NCBI RefSeq assembly: GCF_901212495.1
Contig: NZ_CAAKNY010000046.1
Location: 20,059 to 46,384, forward strand
Source of the DNA: Collinsella aerofaciens
GTDB taxonomy: Bacteria > Actinomycetota > Coriobacteriia > Coriobacteriales > Coriobacteriaceae
Length of the DNA stretch: 26,326 nucleotides
Direction: 5' to 3'
This document shows, one piece after another, positions 1-7,987 of this stretch (positions within the stretch are counted from its first letter, which is position 1; each line of letters starts with the position of its first letter). The translations under genes and the position numbers were made by a program. Under the pieces are notes generated by a model. That model did no database searches. It was not told the DNA's origin and saw only the letters and a program-made list of their open reading frames with translations.

Positions 1-40
1 GCATCCGGAGCAAGGAAACGCCGCAGGTAGAGGATGAACA

Positions 41-151
41 GCGAGCGACGTCCAGAGCGAACAAGTTGGCATGAAAAAGGCAAGGCATAGACCTTCTGGT
101 CATGCCTTGCCTTTTGAATGACAAATTGTCGCTCTGGACGTCGCGCAGCGT
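41..151. repeat. Nested multi-stem palindromic element, copy A (candidate structured RNA)
   Basis: Three nested parts are visible. An outer perfect 16-bp inverted repeat (45-60 with 129-144) extends by a short CAA/TTG pairing (62-64 with 126-128) past a bulged A. An inner hairpin has a 14-bp stem (75-88 with 102-115), a bulged A at 89, a 4-bp stem GACC/GGTC and loop TTCT. The element is flanked by CAGCGAGCG on the left and GCAGCGTC on the right. A second copy with the same architecture but different stem sequences lies at 11362-11467. It sits just past the end of prfA, so prfA read-through RNA would contain it. It could be a structured 3' UTR, a terminator cluster, or a mobile palindromic unit; the sequence alone does not decide. 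Confidence 0.7.
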
Positions 152-159
152 CGGCTGGT

Positions 160-181
160 CCGCCGTTCGGTAGAACGGCGG
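160..181 (-). terminator. Hairpin directly after the prfA stop codon
   Basis: CCGCCGTTC (160-168) pairs perfectly with GAACGGCGG (173-181) around a GGTA loop, starting three bases past the prfA stop. There is no good U-run on the minus strand, so it may act together with the larger element beyond it instead of as a classic intrinsic terminator. The ubiD gene ends in a similar hairpin at 11478-11501, also followed by a nested element. Confidence 0.5.
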
Positions 182-184
182 AAC

Positions 185-1252
185 TTAAACTGCTTGTGCC
201 AGCTTCTCGGCTCGCTCGGCGGCGGCAAGTGCCTCGATGACGGTGCCGAGCTGATCGCCCAGAAGGACGCCGTTGTAGGTGGAGTTGAAACCGATGCGGT
301 GATCGGTCACGCGGTCCTGGGGCTGGTTGTAGGTACGGATCTTCTCGGAACGGTTGCCGTGGCCAATCTGGCTCTGGCGCTCGGCGCCGAGCTCGGCCTG
401 CTGCTTCTCGAGCTCCATCTCGTACAGACGGGCGCGCAGCATCTGCATGCAGACCTCGCGGTTCTGGATCTGGGAGCGCTGCTCCTGCGACTGCACCACG
501 GTGTTAGTGGGCAGGTGGGTGATGCGCACGGCGGAGTAGGTAGTGTTAACGCACTGACCGCCAGGGCCGGAGGCGCAGTAGGTGTCGATGCGCAGGTCGG
601 ACTGGTTGATCTGAACGTCGATTTCCTCGGCCTCGGGAAGTACGGCGACGGTTGCCGTGGAGGTCTGGATGCGGCCCTGGGACTCGGTCTTGGGAACGCG
701 CTGGACGCGATGCACGCCGGACTCGTACTTCATGACGGAGTAGACGCGGTCGCCCTCGACCTTGAACTCGATGGACTTAAAGCCGCCGGCCTCGCTGGGG
801 CTGGAGTCGAGCACAGTGGTCTTCCAACCGCGCGACTCGCAGAAGCGCTGGTACATCTTGTACAGATCGCCGGCGAAGATGGCCGCCTCGTCGCCACCGG
901 CGGCGGAGCGGATCTCGACGATGGTGTTCTTGTCATCGTTGGGGTCGCTCGGGATGAGCATGTACTTGATGTCTTCCTCGAGCTGGGGAAGCTTCTCCTC
1001 ATTCTCGGAGATGTCCATCTGGAGCATCTCCTTCTCGTCCGCGTCGGTCGTGTCGCGGAGCATCTCCTTGGCGGCCTCGATGTCATCGAGCGCGCCGATG
1101 TACTCACGCGAGGCGGCAATGAGGTCGGACTGGTGCGCATACTCCTTGTTGAGACGCGTGAACTCCTTGATATCGGAGGCGACGGCCGGGTCGGAAAGCT
1201 TCTTCTCGAGCTCCTCGTAGGCCTTGATAATCTTTTCGAGCTTGTCGCGCAT
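185..1252 (-). CDS. prfA: Peptide chain release factor 1 (RF1)
   Basis: RF1 recognises UAA and UAG stop codons in the ribosomal A site and triggers hydrolysis of peptidyl-tRNA. The 355-residue product has full family length. The PxT stop-codon recognition tripeptide is present as PKT (187-189), which marks it as RF1 and not RF2. The catalytic GGQ loop is at 231-233 within SGPGGQCVNTT; the Cys after GGQ is less usual than His, Asn or Ser there. The C-terminal GNRSEKIRTYNxPQxRVTDHR block is also typical. The ATG at 1250-1252 is preceded by AAAGGAG seven bases upstream. The gene is followed by hairpins and not directly by prmC, the methylase gene often found downstream. Upstream lies a leader of about 140 nt. 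Confidence 0.98.
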   Translation of the reverse strand: MRDKLEKIIKAYEELEKKLSDPAVASDIKEFTRLNKEYAHQSDLIAASREYIGALDDIEAAKEMLRDTTDADEKEMLQMDISENEEKLPQLEEDIKYMLIPSDPNDDKNTIVEIRSAAGGDEAAIFAGDLYKMYQRFCESRGWKTTVLDSSPSEAGGFKSIEFKVEGDRVYSVMKYESGVHRVQRVPKTESQGRIQTSTATVAVLPEAEEIDVQINQSDLRIDTYCASGPGGQCVNTTYSAVRITHLPTNTVVQSQEQRSQIQNREVCMQMLRARLYEMELEKQQAELGAERQSQIGHGNRSEKIRTYNQPQDRVTDHRIGFNSTYNGVLLGDQLGTVIEALAAAERAEKLAQAV

Positions 1253-1333
1253 GACGGGACTCCTTTATATGCGTGAAGGTGAAAATCGGCAGAGTTGATG
1301 GGGCGCGCGGCGCCACTGCGGGGGTAAGCCCGG

Positions 1334-1360
1334 CTAGAACATGTCGATCTTCAGATACAT
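1334..1360 (-). other. Possible 8-codon leader ORF upstream of prfA
   Basis: On the minus strand an ATG is preceded by GAAGGG six bases upstream and reads MYLKIDMF then TAG. It lies between a possible promoter and the prfA start. It is far too short to call on coding signal; only the ribosome-binding spacing supports it. It may be chance. Confidence 0.2.
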
Positions 1361-1400
1361 GCGCATCCCTTCGCGTATGGGGTACATAGTTGCGGTCTAA

Positions 1401-1428
1401 CCTATACATGATAGCGTGCGCAGGCAAA
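1401..1428 (-). promoter_or_regulatory. Possible prfA promoter
   Basis: On the minus strand TTTGCC (1423-1428) and TATAGG (1401-1406) are spaced by 16 bases. Transcription would start near 1394 and leave a leader of about 140 nt before prfA. The match is moderate and nothing else supports it. Confidence 0.3.
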
Positions 1429-1460
1429 CCTGCATATAACCCGCACGGAATGAGTGGACG

Positions 1461-1542
1461 TAGCCGTTGGGGACGTTCCTTAACGGCTAGTCGTTTAAGA
1501 ACGTCCCCAACGGCTAACAAAGGGACTGTCGCTCTGTCACAT
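1461..1542. repeat. Composite palindromic repeat (GGGGACGTT module plus GACAAAGGG module)
   Basis: TAGCCGTTGGGGACGTTC and its reverse complement pair across 1461-1516 around a short AT-rich/CTAG centre. This is followed by a degenerate AACAAAGGGACTGTC...CTGTCACAT unit at 1517-1542. The first module recurs at 6014-6101. The second recurs at 2977, 8141, 9651, 14802 and 15848. It sits right at the end of the M20 peptidase gene and may serve as its transcript end. Confidence 0.7.
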
Positions 1543-1543
1543 T

Positions 1544-2959
1544 CTAGAACGTTTGGAGTAGAGCGACGAGGAAGCGAATGCCCTGGAGGTAGGCGCGGCG
1601 GGTGATGCGCTCGTTGGTGCCGTGGACGCCGCGATCGCACTCGTCGTCATCAACCACAAAGGCTGAGAAGCGAATGCACTCAGGGCAAATGTGCTGGTAG
1701 TTGGCAGCGTCGGTCGCACCGATCACGGTCGAGGGCACAATTGCCACTGGCTCGAATGATCCGTTTTCCTCTGCCCCCTTTGGATCACGGAAATAGCGGG
1801 CGGCGATGGAGTGAACCGCCTCGAGGCCGGGACCACCGATGCGCGGGGACGGCGAGGGTTCGGAGCTGCCGGGACCCAGCTCCACTTCGACACGACCGGC
1901 AGGGTCCGCCCCGGCAACCGCCTCACGGCAGCGCGCCACAACGTCGGCCACGCTCGTGCCCTCGAGCATGCGGAAGTTAATATTGGCCCACATATCTTGC
2001 GGCATTACGTTGGCACCGGTACTGCCGCCCTCGATTTGCGTGGGCGCACAGGTGGTGGTCACAAGCGGGTACAGCTTTTTGCTGGCAAGGCAGTCGCGCA
2101 CGATGGCATCCTTGCTGGCAGCAATCTCGTCTGCGGTATAAAGCCCCAGCTCGACGAGCTGCGCGGCAAGCAGATCGGTCACACGCGCCGGCCACTCGAT
2201 ATCGCAAATCGCGGCAATAGCGCGGCTGAGCACTTCGAGCGACGTGCCACCGTAAGGGTTGGAAGAATGCCCGCCCTCGCTCTTCGTCCTGAGCACGATA
2301 TCGGCATAGCCCTTCTCGGCAAGATCGGCGTGCATGAGCCAACCCTCGCCCGCGCTGTACTCGGCAGCCGGAACGATGCGGTAGTCGCCCTCGTCGATCA
2401 GGTACTCAAGCTCAACGCCGCGCTCCTCGAGCACGCGGCCAATGGCACCCGCGCCGCACTGCGTGGTCTCCTCATCCTGGCCAAAGGCCAGCAGCAGGGT
2501 TCGTTCGTGTTGCCAGCCGTGCGCCAGCGCATACTCAACGGCCTCCAGGATGCCTGCGACCTGGTCTTTCATATCGATGGCGCCGCGACCCCAAATATAG
2601 GTGTCGTCCACGTGCCCGCTAAAGGGATTGTGCGTCCAGTCTGTCTCGGTGCCCGGCACCACGGGAACCACGTCCATGTGGCCCATGAGCATGACCGGCT
2701 TGAGGGCGGGGTCGATGCCGGCAAGCGTCACGAGCAGCGAATGGTCGATGAGCTCGACCTCGCCCGCCGCAAACACGCGCGGCCAGGCCTGCTGCATATA
2801 GGCGCGCAGGTCGGCAAACGCCTGCCAGTCCACCGTCTGGGCATCCATGCTCGAAATCGTCGGAAACGACAGCACGCGGCCCAGGCGCTCGCACGCGCCG
2901 ACCTCGTCGATATCGGCAAAATCATCCTCGTGCGCAAAGAAGCGCCAAACCTCGGCCAT
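1544..2959 (-). CDS. M20 family metallopeptidase (carboxypeptidase S / PM20D1-like)
   Basis: A zinc-dependent amidohydrolase/peptidase of the M20 family, probably cytoplasmic. In the longest reading frame (six residues longer than the chosen start) the signature residues are: GHMD with metal His100 and Asp102, Asp135 in GRGAIDMKD, the general-base pair EE at 169-170 in GQDEETT, DEGD at 195-198, GGHSS at 236-240 in the lid domain, and a late metal His452 in VHGTNER. This set is typical of the CPS1/PM20D1 branch, which cleaves dipeptides or N-acyl amino acids. The start is set at the ATG at 2957-2959 because GGAGGAA lies just upstream of it and inside the longer frame; this gives 471 residues. 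It is the last gene after an amino-acid ABC importer on the same strand, 57 bp downstream, so it may process imported or peptide-derived substrate. The exact substrate is unknown. Confidence 0.9.
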   Translation of the reverse strand: MAEVWRFFAHEDDFADIDEVGACERLGRVLSFPTISSMDAQTVDWQAFADLRAYMQQAWPRVFAAGEVELIDHSLLVTLAGIDPALKPVMLMGHMDVVPVVPGTETDWTHNPFSGHVDDTYIWGRGAIDMKDQVAGILEAVEYALAHGWQHERTLLLAFGQDEETTQCGAGAIGRVLEERGVELEYLIDEGDYRIVPAAEYSAGEGWLMHADLAEKGYADIVLRTKSEGGHSSNPYGGTSLEVLSRAIAAICDIEWPARVTDLLAAQLVELGLYTADEIAASKDAIVRDCLASKKLYPLVTTTCAPTQIEGGSTGANVMPQDMWANINFRMLEGTSVADVVARCREAVAGADPAGRVEVELGPGSSEPSPSPRIGGPGLEAVHSIAARYFRDPKGAEENGSFEPVAIVPSTVIGATDAANYQHICPECIRFSAFVVDDDECDRGVHGTNERITRRAYLQGIRFLVALLQTF

Positions 2960-2976
2960 GCCTTCCTCCAAAAACA

Positions 2977-3008
2977 ACGTGGCAAAGAGGCGGTCCCTTT
3001 GCCACGTT
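2977..3008. repeat. Palindromic repeat of the GACAAAGGG family
   Basis: AACGTGGCAAAG (2977-2988) pairs perfectly with CTTTGCCACGTT (2997-3008). It fills the gap between the ABC ATPase stop and the M20 peptidase ribosome-binding site. In an operon transcript it would form a hairpin that could reduce or stabilise downstream expression. Confidence 0.65.
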
Positions 3009-3016
3009 CGCTTGCA

Positions 3017-3802
3017 TTATTTGTCGTTGAGATAACGCGAGAGGAACTCGCGGGTGCGCTGGTGCTTAGGATTGCCAAAGAGCTCAGCCGGCGCGGCGTC
3101 CTCGAGCACCACGCCCTTGTCCATAAAGACCACGCGGTCGGACACGGTTCGGGCAAAGGCCATCTCGTGCGTGACGACGACCATGGTCATGCCGTCGGCC
3201 GCGAGCTTGCGCATGACCTCGAGCACCTCGCCCACGATCTCGGGGTCGAGCGCCGAAGTCGGCTCGTCGAACAGCATAATCTGCGGATTCATGCACAGGG
3301 CGCGCGCGATGGCCACGCGCTGCTTTTGGCCACCGGACAGGCGACCCACGGCGGCGTGCGCGAACTTCTCGAGCCCCACGCTCGTCAGATGCTCCATCGC
3401 GACCTTCTCGGCCTCGGCCTTGCTCATCTTTTTGAGCGTGACGGGCGCAAGCGTACAGTTGTCGAGCACGTCCATGTTGTTGAACAGGTTAAAGCCCTGG
3501 AACACCATGCCGATGTCCTCGCGGAGTTTATTGATATTGCAGCGCTCGGCCGTAAGGTCCTGGCCGTGGAACCAGATGTGGCCCGCGTCCGGGGTCTCAA
3601 GCAGGTTGAGGCAGCGCAGGAAGGTCGACTTGCCCGAGCCCGAGGCGCCGATAATGGTGACGACCTCGCCGGGGTTAACGGACAGGTCGATGCCCTTGAG
3701 CACCTCGAGCGAGCCGAAGCTCTTGCGCAGGCCCTCGACGCGGATGAGCGGCTCATTGGTCTGTGCGGCGGCCGCGGTGCCGGTAGTGGCGGTATCTGCC
3801 AT
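3017..3802 (-). CDS. Polar amino acid ABC transporter, ATP-binding protein (GlnQ/HisP type)
   Basis: The cytoplasmic ATPase of an amino-acid importer, 261 residues. It has Walker [10 protein letters not shown] (52-60), Q-loop Gln102 in FQGFNLF, the ABC signature LSGGQ (155-159), Walker B IMLFDE (175-180) followed by PTSALDP, and the H-loop His212. The pattern [10 protein letters not shown] after Walker A is characteristic of the polar amino acid group. The start is placed at the ATG at 3800-3802 because GAGGAGA lies immediately upstream; an upstream in-frame ATG has no such site. It follows the permease gene by 22 bp and the substrate-binding protein gene, forming one operon. The substrate cannot be named from this subunit. 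Confidence 0.95.
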   Translation of the reverse strand: MADTATTGTAAAAQTNEPLIRVEGLRKSFGSLEVLKGIDLSVNPGEVVTIIGASGSGKSTFLRCLNLLETPDAGHIWFHGQDLTAERCNINKLREDIGMVFQGFNLFNNMDVLDNCTLAPVTLKKMSKAEAEKVAMEHLTSVGLEKFAHAAVGRLSGGQKQRVAIARALCMNPQIMLFDEPTSALDPEIVGEVLEVMRKLAADGMTMVVVTHEMAFARTVSDRVVFMDKGVVLEDAAPAELFGNPKHQRTREFLSRYLNDK

Positions 3803-3824
3803 GATGATTCTCCTCGTCTTGAGC

Positions 3825-4973
3825 CTAGTTGGAGCTGGGCAGCGTTGCCGGGGCCTCGGCGCCGAGCTTCTTGCCAAAGGCCTCGAGCAGGCGGCTCGCC
3901 ACGAGCGTCAGGATCAGGTAAACCACGAGCGCCACGCAGTAGACCTCCATCTGGCGGTAGTACACGCCGGCGACGGTGGTGGTGGCGTACATGAGGTCGA
4001 ACACGCCGATGACCGAAAGCACCGACGAGTCCTTGATGTTGATGATGAGCTCGTTGGTGAGCGCCGGAATCGCGTTTTTAATGCCCTGGGGGAACACGAC
4101 CTTGCGCATGGCCTGCCACTGCGACAGACCCAGCGAGCGCGCCGCCTCGGCTTGGCCGGCGTCGATGGACTCGATGCCGCCGCGCAGGACCTCCATCATG
4201 TAGGCGGTGGAGTTGAGCGAGATGGTGACGAGACCGGCGGTGAAGGTACTCCAGATCTGGTTGGCCTGGGCGGTCTCGAAGCCCATGCCGCGCAAAACGG
4301 TGAAGCCCGCGTAATAGATGAGTAGGCCCTGGACCATCATGGGCGTGCCGCGCACGATGGTGGAGTAGATGGTCGCAAAGCCGCGGCCGATGCTTTTGAA
4401 AAAGCGCGTGAGGTCGTTGTCCACGCGGTCGAACGTCTGAATGCGCAGGAACACAAAGAGCAGTGCCAGGAAAAAGGCGATAACGGTACCAAAAGTCGCA
4501 AGTGCGATGGTGATCTCGATACCGCGGATAAAGAAGTCCCCGCTCTTGTAGGTCATGTAGACCAGGCTCGACAAAAAGTCGCTGGGGTTGGAGTCCGAGA
4601 CAATGCTCACCTGCACCAGGTCGATAAACGACATGACGCAACGGTCGATAAAAAAGATCGCCGCGATGGCGACCACGACATAGCTGCCCAGGCGCGCACC
4701 GCAACGGAAGCGCTCGGAAGCAAACGGCGACGTTTCGCGATAGCCGCTCCAGTGCATAAGCTTGGTGGCCAGCGCCGCCGCCGACACGACGAGCCACGCC
4801 CAAAGGATTGCCCAGAGGCAGTCTTGGAACACGCCCGCAGGCGCCAAAAAGCTCAGCGGCGTGGGGTTGCGCTGGCTAAACGCCAGGCCGAGCGCCGCGA
4901 TGACGCTCGTGCCCAGGTACACATAACGGTGGTCGGCCTTGATAAAGGAGGCCAGACGATTGATGGTTTTCAT
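3825..4973 (-). CDS. Amino acid ABC transporter permease with a long N-terminal membrane extension
   Basis: The integral membrane subunit of a polar amino acid importer (HisM/GlnP family). The family core occupies about residues 145-370. It includes the cytoplasmic EAA loop [20 protein letters not shown] (276-295) that docks on the ATPase, followed by GIKNAIPAL. The product is 382 residues, whereas simple HisM-type permeases are about 220. The extra 140 or so N-terminal residues contain about three hydrophobic segments (roughly 22-34, 52-70 and 97-112). The start ATG at 4971-4973 has GGGGGCAG upstream, a modest ribosome-binding site. It begins 9 bp after the end of the binding-protein gene. 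Function of the extension is unknown. Confidence 0.92.
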   Translation of the reverse strand: MKTINRLASFIKADHRYVYLGTSVIAALGLAFSQRNPTPLSFLAPAGVFQDCLWAILWAWLVVSAAALATKLMHWSGYRETSPFASERFRCGARLGSYVVVAIAAIFFIDRCVMSFIDLVQVSIVSDSNPSDFLSSLVYMTYKSGDFFIRGIEITIALATFGTVIAFFLALLFVFLRIQTFDRVDNDLTRFFKSIGRGFATIYSTIVRGTPMMVQGLLIYYAGFTVLRGMGFETAQANQIWSTFTAGLVTISLNSTAYMMEVLRGGIESIDAGQAEAARSLGLSQWQAMRKVVFPQGIKNAIPALTNELIINIKDSSVLSVIGVFDLMYATTTVAGVYYRQMEVYCVALVVYLILTLVASRLLEAFGKKLGAEAPATLPSSN

Positions 4974-4982
4974 GCTGCCCCC

Positions 4983-5909
4983 CTATGCCGGCTGACGGTC
5001 GAGGCACGCGTCCCACATTTGATCGCGCTCCTCTTGGCTAATGCCCTTGAGTGTCTTGTCGATGAGCTTAAGCAGCTTGTCCGAGCCTTTGCGGCAGCCG
5101 ACGTTTGCCGTGACCTCCTGCTTAAAGCCCTCGCCCTCGGCAAAGTGGATAGGGACAATGCCCGGATTTTGGGCCATATAGCCCTTCTCGTTCTCGGTAT
5201 TGTAGGTCACGGCATCGCACGTGCCCTGCAGTAGATTCGAGAACACCGTGGGGACCGAATCGACCGGGTTTTTGTGCACAACGCCCGGGATCTCGTCGAT
5301 GACGGTATCGAGCATGGTGTCCTTTTGGCCGAGCACCGTGGCACCGCTAAAGTCGCTGAGCTTGGTCGCGTTTTGGTAGGGCGAGCCCTCTTTTACGAAC
5401 AGGCCAAAGTATCCAATAAAGTACGGATCGGAAAAGCCGACCGACTCCTCGCGCTCGGGCGTGGCGCTCATGCCGGCGATGATGAGGTCGATCTGGCCGT
5501 TGTTGAGCGAATCGATAAGACCCGAGAAGCTCTGCTTGACGGCAACGGGCTCGCCGCCGAGGGCCTTGCAGACGATCTTGGCGATCTGCACGTCGTAGCC
5601 GTCGGCATAGGCGCCCTGCACGTTGTCGATGGGGATGGTGAACTCGCTGGCCTCGGAAACCTGCCAGTTGTACGGGGCGTAGGCCGCCTCCATGCCAATG
5701 CGGATCTTGTCCTTGCCGATCACGGAATCGGACAGGTCGTCGCGGCCGCCGCCCGTCGTGGGCTGAACCACCTTGAGCGTGGACGGGCGCTGGCAGCCGG
5801 CGAGCGCGCCGGCGACGACGGTAGCGCTCGCAGCGAGAGCGCTACCCAAAAAGATGCGACGGCTGCATACCGGCTGTGGATACGCGTCGCGTTGATGGGG
5901 AGAATGCAT
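4983..5909 (-). CDS. Amino acid ABC transporter substrate-binding lipoprotein, likely Tat-exported
   Basis: The extracytoplasmic solute-binding protein of the importer (SBP_bac_3 family), 308 residues. The N-terminus has SRRIFLG (16-22), close to the twin-arginine consensus. It is followed by a hydrophobic stretch and the lipobox LAGC with Cys39 as the lipid attachment site. The mature part starts the typical binding fold with KIRIGMEAAYAPYNW, and later GLIDSLNNGQIDLIIAGMSATPEREESVGFS region motifs are characteristic of cationic or polar amino acid binders. The ATG at 5907-5909 has GGGAAGG upstream. It is the first gene of the four-gene operon and is preceded by a 235-bp spacer holding palindromic repeats. 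Confidence 0.93.
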   Translation of the reverse strand: MHSPHQRDAYPQPVCSRRIFLGSALAASATVVAGALAGCQRPSTLKVVQPTTGGGRDDLSDSVIGKDKIRIGMEAAYAPYNWQVSEASEFTIPIDNVQGAYADGYDVQIAKIVCKALGGEPVAVKQSFSGLIDSLNNGQIDLIIAGMSATPEREESVGFSDPYFIGYFGLFVKEGSPYQNATKLSDFSGATVLGQKDTMLDTVIDEIPGVVHKNPVDSVPTVFSNLLQGTCDAVTYNTENEKGYMAQNPGIVPIHFAEGEGFKQEVTANVGCRKGSDKLLKLIDKTLKGISQEERDQMWDACLDRQPA

Positions 5910-6013
5910 AATCTGCCTTCCCTGCCGAATCGTATGCTAACGACTTAACAGGATACCGCTCAGCGCTACCTCCAGCAGATGCATATATACAAGTTAACGA
6001 ACTGAAAACGATT

Positions 6014-6101
6014 AGTAGTCGTCGGGGACGTTCTTAAACGACTAGTCAAACAAGAACGTCCCCAACGGCTAGTCGTTAAGGAACGTCCCCAACGACTAGT
6101 C
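6014..6101. repeat. Triple GGGGACGTT palindromic module
   Basis: Three half-units are visible: GTCGGGGACGTTCTT forward, then AAGAACGTCCCCAACG and GGAACGTCCCCAACG in reverse, separated by ACTAGTC-type linkers. The same unit occurs at 1461-1516. It lies in the spacer between the aldose epimerase gene end and the binding-protein gene start. Either an intergenic repeat family or a terminator cluster is possible. Confidence 0.7.
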
Positions 6102-6144
6102 CGTAGTTTTGTCGCCGGCGAGCGACATCCAGGTATGCAGCTTG

Positions 6145-7038
6145 TTAAAGCAGCGTTACCTCGAAGGTACGCTTGTCCGTCTCGCCCGGCGCCAGCGTAA
6201 TGGTGTTGACCTTGTGCTCAAAAACGTCGTCCTCGGTGTCCATGGTGGAGTGACCAGTCCAAGGTTCGAGCGCCACAAACGGAGCGTCGTTGGCGGCAGA
6301 CCACACGCCAATGTACTTAAAGCCCTCAAAGTCGATCTTGACGCCATGGCCCGACTTACGACCGCGCAACGTGAGCGTGGAACCCGGGGTATCGGTGAAC
6401 ATGATGGCATCGTTATCGAAGCTGCGGTGCGTGATGGGCAGCACATCCGAGTTATCGGGGGCCTTGTAACTGCCCTCGAACGTCATAAGACCATCGGGCG
6501 TGATGATGGGGGCCTCGTTGGTCCACGCCTCGGTAAATGCCAGCTCGTAATCCTCGAATGCCTCGTCCTCGGCACCGGGGGCGGGCACGTTAAATGCAGG
6601 GTGGCCGCCCACCGAGAACGGCAGGGCCACGTCGCCGGTGTTGGTGACGGCAAAGGTCTGGGTAAGCGTGGCGTCACCAGTCAGGGCATAGGTCATGTTG
6701 AGCTTAAAGTGGAAGGGGAAAGCCTTGAGCGACTCGGGCGTATCGGTGATCTCATACGTTACTGAGGAGCCATCCTCGGAGACCTCGACCAGCTTGTGCT
6801 CGACGATGCGCGCGAGGCCGTGGCGCGGCATCTCGCAGGTGCCGGCCGCAGACGTCGCCGTGTTGTTGCGCAGTGAGCCCACGATGGGGAACAGAATGGG
6901 CGCATGCTTGCCCCAAAAGGCCGGATCGCCCTGCCACAGATACTCGTTGCCGTCGAGGGCAAGGCTCGTGAGCTGGGCCCCCATGGAATCGATGGCCGCG
7001 GTGAGGCCGCCGCGCTTGATGGTGGTGACGGTGGACAT
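6145..7038 (-). CDS. Aldose 1-epimerase family protein (LacX-like)
   Basis: A galactose-mutarotase-fold protein that probably interconverts anomers of a free or phosphorylated sugar in the cytoplasm. The 297-residue product shows the expected residues: an Arg/His pair in PRHGLAR (His73), His146 in GGHPAFNVP, and an acidic catalytic candidate Glu258 in ALEPWTG. The EPW and GGHPAFN forms fit the LacX-like branch instead of GalM proper. Start at the ATG at 7036-7038, chosen because GGAGGA lies eight bases upstream; a longer frame would begin inside that site. It stands alone between palindromic repeats and the membrane protein gene at 7118, with 79 bp between. Substrate is unknown. Confidence 0.88.
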   Translation of the reverse strand: MSTVTTIKRGGLTAAIDSMGAQLTSLALDGNEYLWQGDPAFWGKHAPILFPIVGSLRNNTATSAAGTCEMPRHGLARIVEHKLVEVSEDGSSVTYEITDTPESLKAFPFHFKLNMTYALTGDATLTQTFAVTNTGDVALPFSVGGHPAFNVPAPGAEDEAFEDYELAFTEAWTNEAPIITPDGLMTFEGSYKAPDNSDVLPITHRSFDNDAIMFTDTPGSTLTLRGRKSGHGVKIDFEGFKYIGVWSAANDAPFVALEPWTGHSTMDTEDDVFEHKVNTITLAPGETDKRTFEVTLL

Positions 7039-7117
7039 GCTACTTCCTCCAAAAGTAAACAACAGTGTCGGGGGCTATTGTCCCACTCTTGGCGACAAGA
7101 AGAAGCGGCAGGCGCAG

Positions 7118-7987
7118 TTATTGAGCGATTGCGTAAAGGTCGAACCCGCCCTGCGGCGTGCTGTCGACCGTATCGGGCGCCTGCGAGTTAAAGCTCACGG
7201 GAACCATGCGCTTTGAGGCGCGGAAGCGCATGCCATCGGTGGCGACGGGCGGCTCGTCGACCGTGAGCTCATAGTCGCCAGGCTTGAGTTCGACGCCGTC
7301 GCCAGCGGAGTTGACATATTGATACTCGTCAATCGCCTGTCCCCTGAGCGTGCGGCCCACGATGTGGATGAGCATTTGGCTGTCGCCGCGGGCGGTGTCC
7401 CATGTCGCACCGTCCTTGACCTCGACCGACACATGCACCGAGCGCGTGCGGCTGAGCGATTGCTCGACAGACATCTCGACCTTGGCGGCATCTCTGCGCT
7501 GTTGCTCCACATGGCTCCAGACATTTCCAATCGCCGAGCAAGCGATGACGCCGGCCATGAAGGCGATGAGGATGGGGCCGAGCGGAGAGCGGCGGCCCGC
7601 GTCTTCCTCGCGAGCCAGGTCGGGGCGATGCGTGGGCGCAGGCGCCTGAGCACCCTGCGCGGGCACGTCGAGTATGCTGAAAGATGCTGTGCTGCCGGGG
7701 TCGATGGTGTGGCGCGGCTGCGGGGTCTTGGCCGGCGAGATGGACATGTCGGCCGGCTCATCCAGCGTGGCCGTGGCATCGGCCTTTGCCTCGTCGGCCT
7801 CTGCTTGGGCCCAGGCCTGTTCAAAGGTCAGGGGCTCGGCGGAGTCGGAAGCGGCTTCAGGCTCGACAGCGGTATCGTTGCCGATCTCGTCCTCGTCCCT
7901 CGACACGTCACGCGGTGCGGGCTCGTCCCACTCCTCGTCCGGAGCCTCGCCCTCGCTATACCACCATTCAAAGTTATCGATATCCAT
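7118..7987 (-). CDS. Unrecognised acidic protein with one membrane segment
   Basis: I do not recognise a family. The 289-residue product has a very acidic, low-complexity N-terminal half (1-90, rich in Asp, Glu, Ala and Pro). A proline-rich linker follows, then a single hydrophobic segment at about 137-157, and a C-terminal domain (about 170-289) that looks beta-rich. There is no signal peptide, so an N-in, C-out single-pass topology is likely, with the C-terminal domain outside the cell. AAGGGG lies upstream of the ATG at 7985-7987. Similar layouts are common among actinobacterial cell-envelope proteins. Codon use matches its neighbours. Confidence 0.8.
   Translation of the reverse strand: MDIDNFEWWYSEGEAPDEEWDEPAPRDVSRDEDEIGNDTAVEPEAASDSAEPLTFEQAWAQAEADEAKADATATLDEPADMSISPAKTPQPRHTIDPGSTASFSILDVPAQGAQAPAPTHRPDLAREEDAGRRSPLGPILIAFMAGVIACSAIGNVWSHVEQQRRDAAKVEMSVEQSLSRTRSVHVSVEVKDGATWDTARGDSQMLIHIVGRTLRGQAIDEYQYVNSAGDGVELKPGDYELTVDEPPVATDGMRFRASKRMVPVSFNSQAPDTVDSTPQGGFDLYAIAQ

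Noticed and set aside
187..1252. RF2 (prfB) as identity of the release factor
   Set aside because: The recognition tripeptide is PKT, not SPF, and there is no programmed frameshift site.
194..1276. Long plus-strand open frame opposite prfA
   Set aside because: It mirrors the prfA coding strand; the product is repetitive in Gly, Leu, Asp and Val with no family likeness, as expected from GC-rich antisense frames.
1811..3994. 727-codon plus-strand frame opposite the peptidase and ABC genes
   Set aside because: It spans several well-supported minus-strand genes and their spacers. The composition is Arg/Ala/His-rich with no domains.
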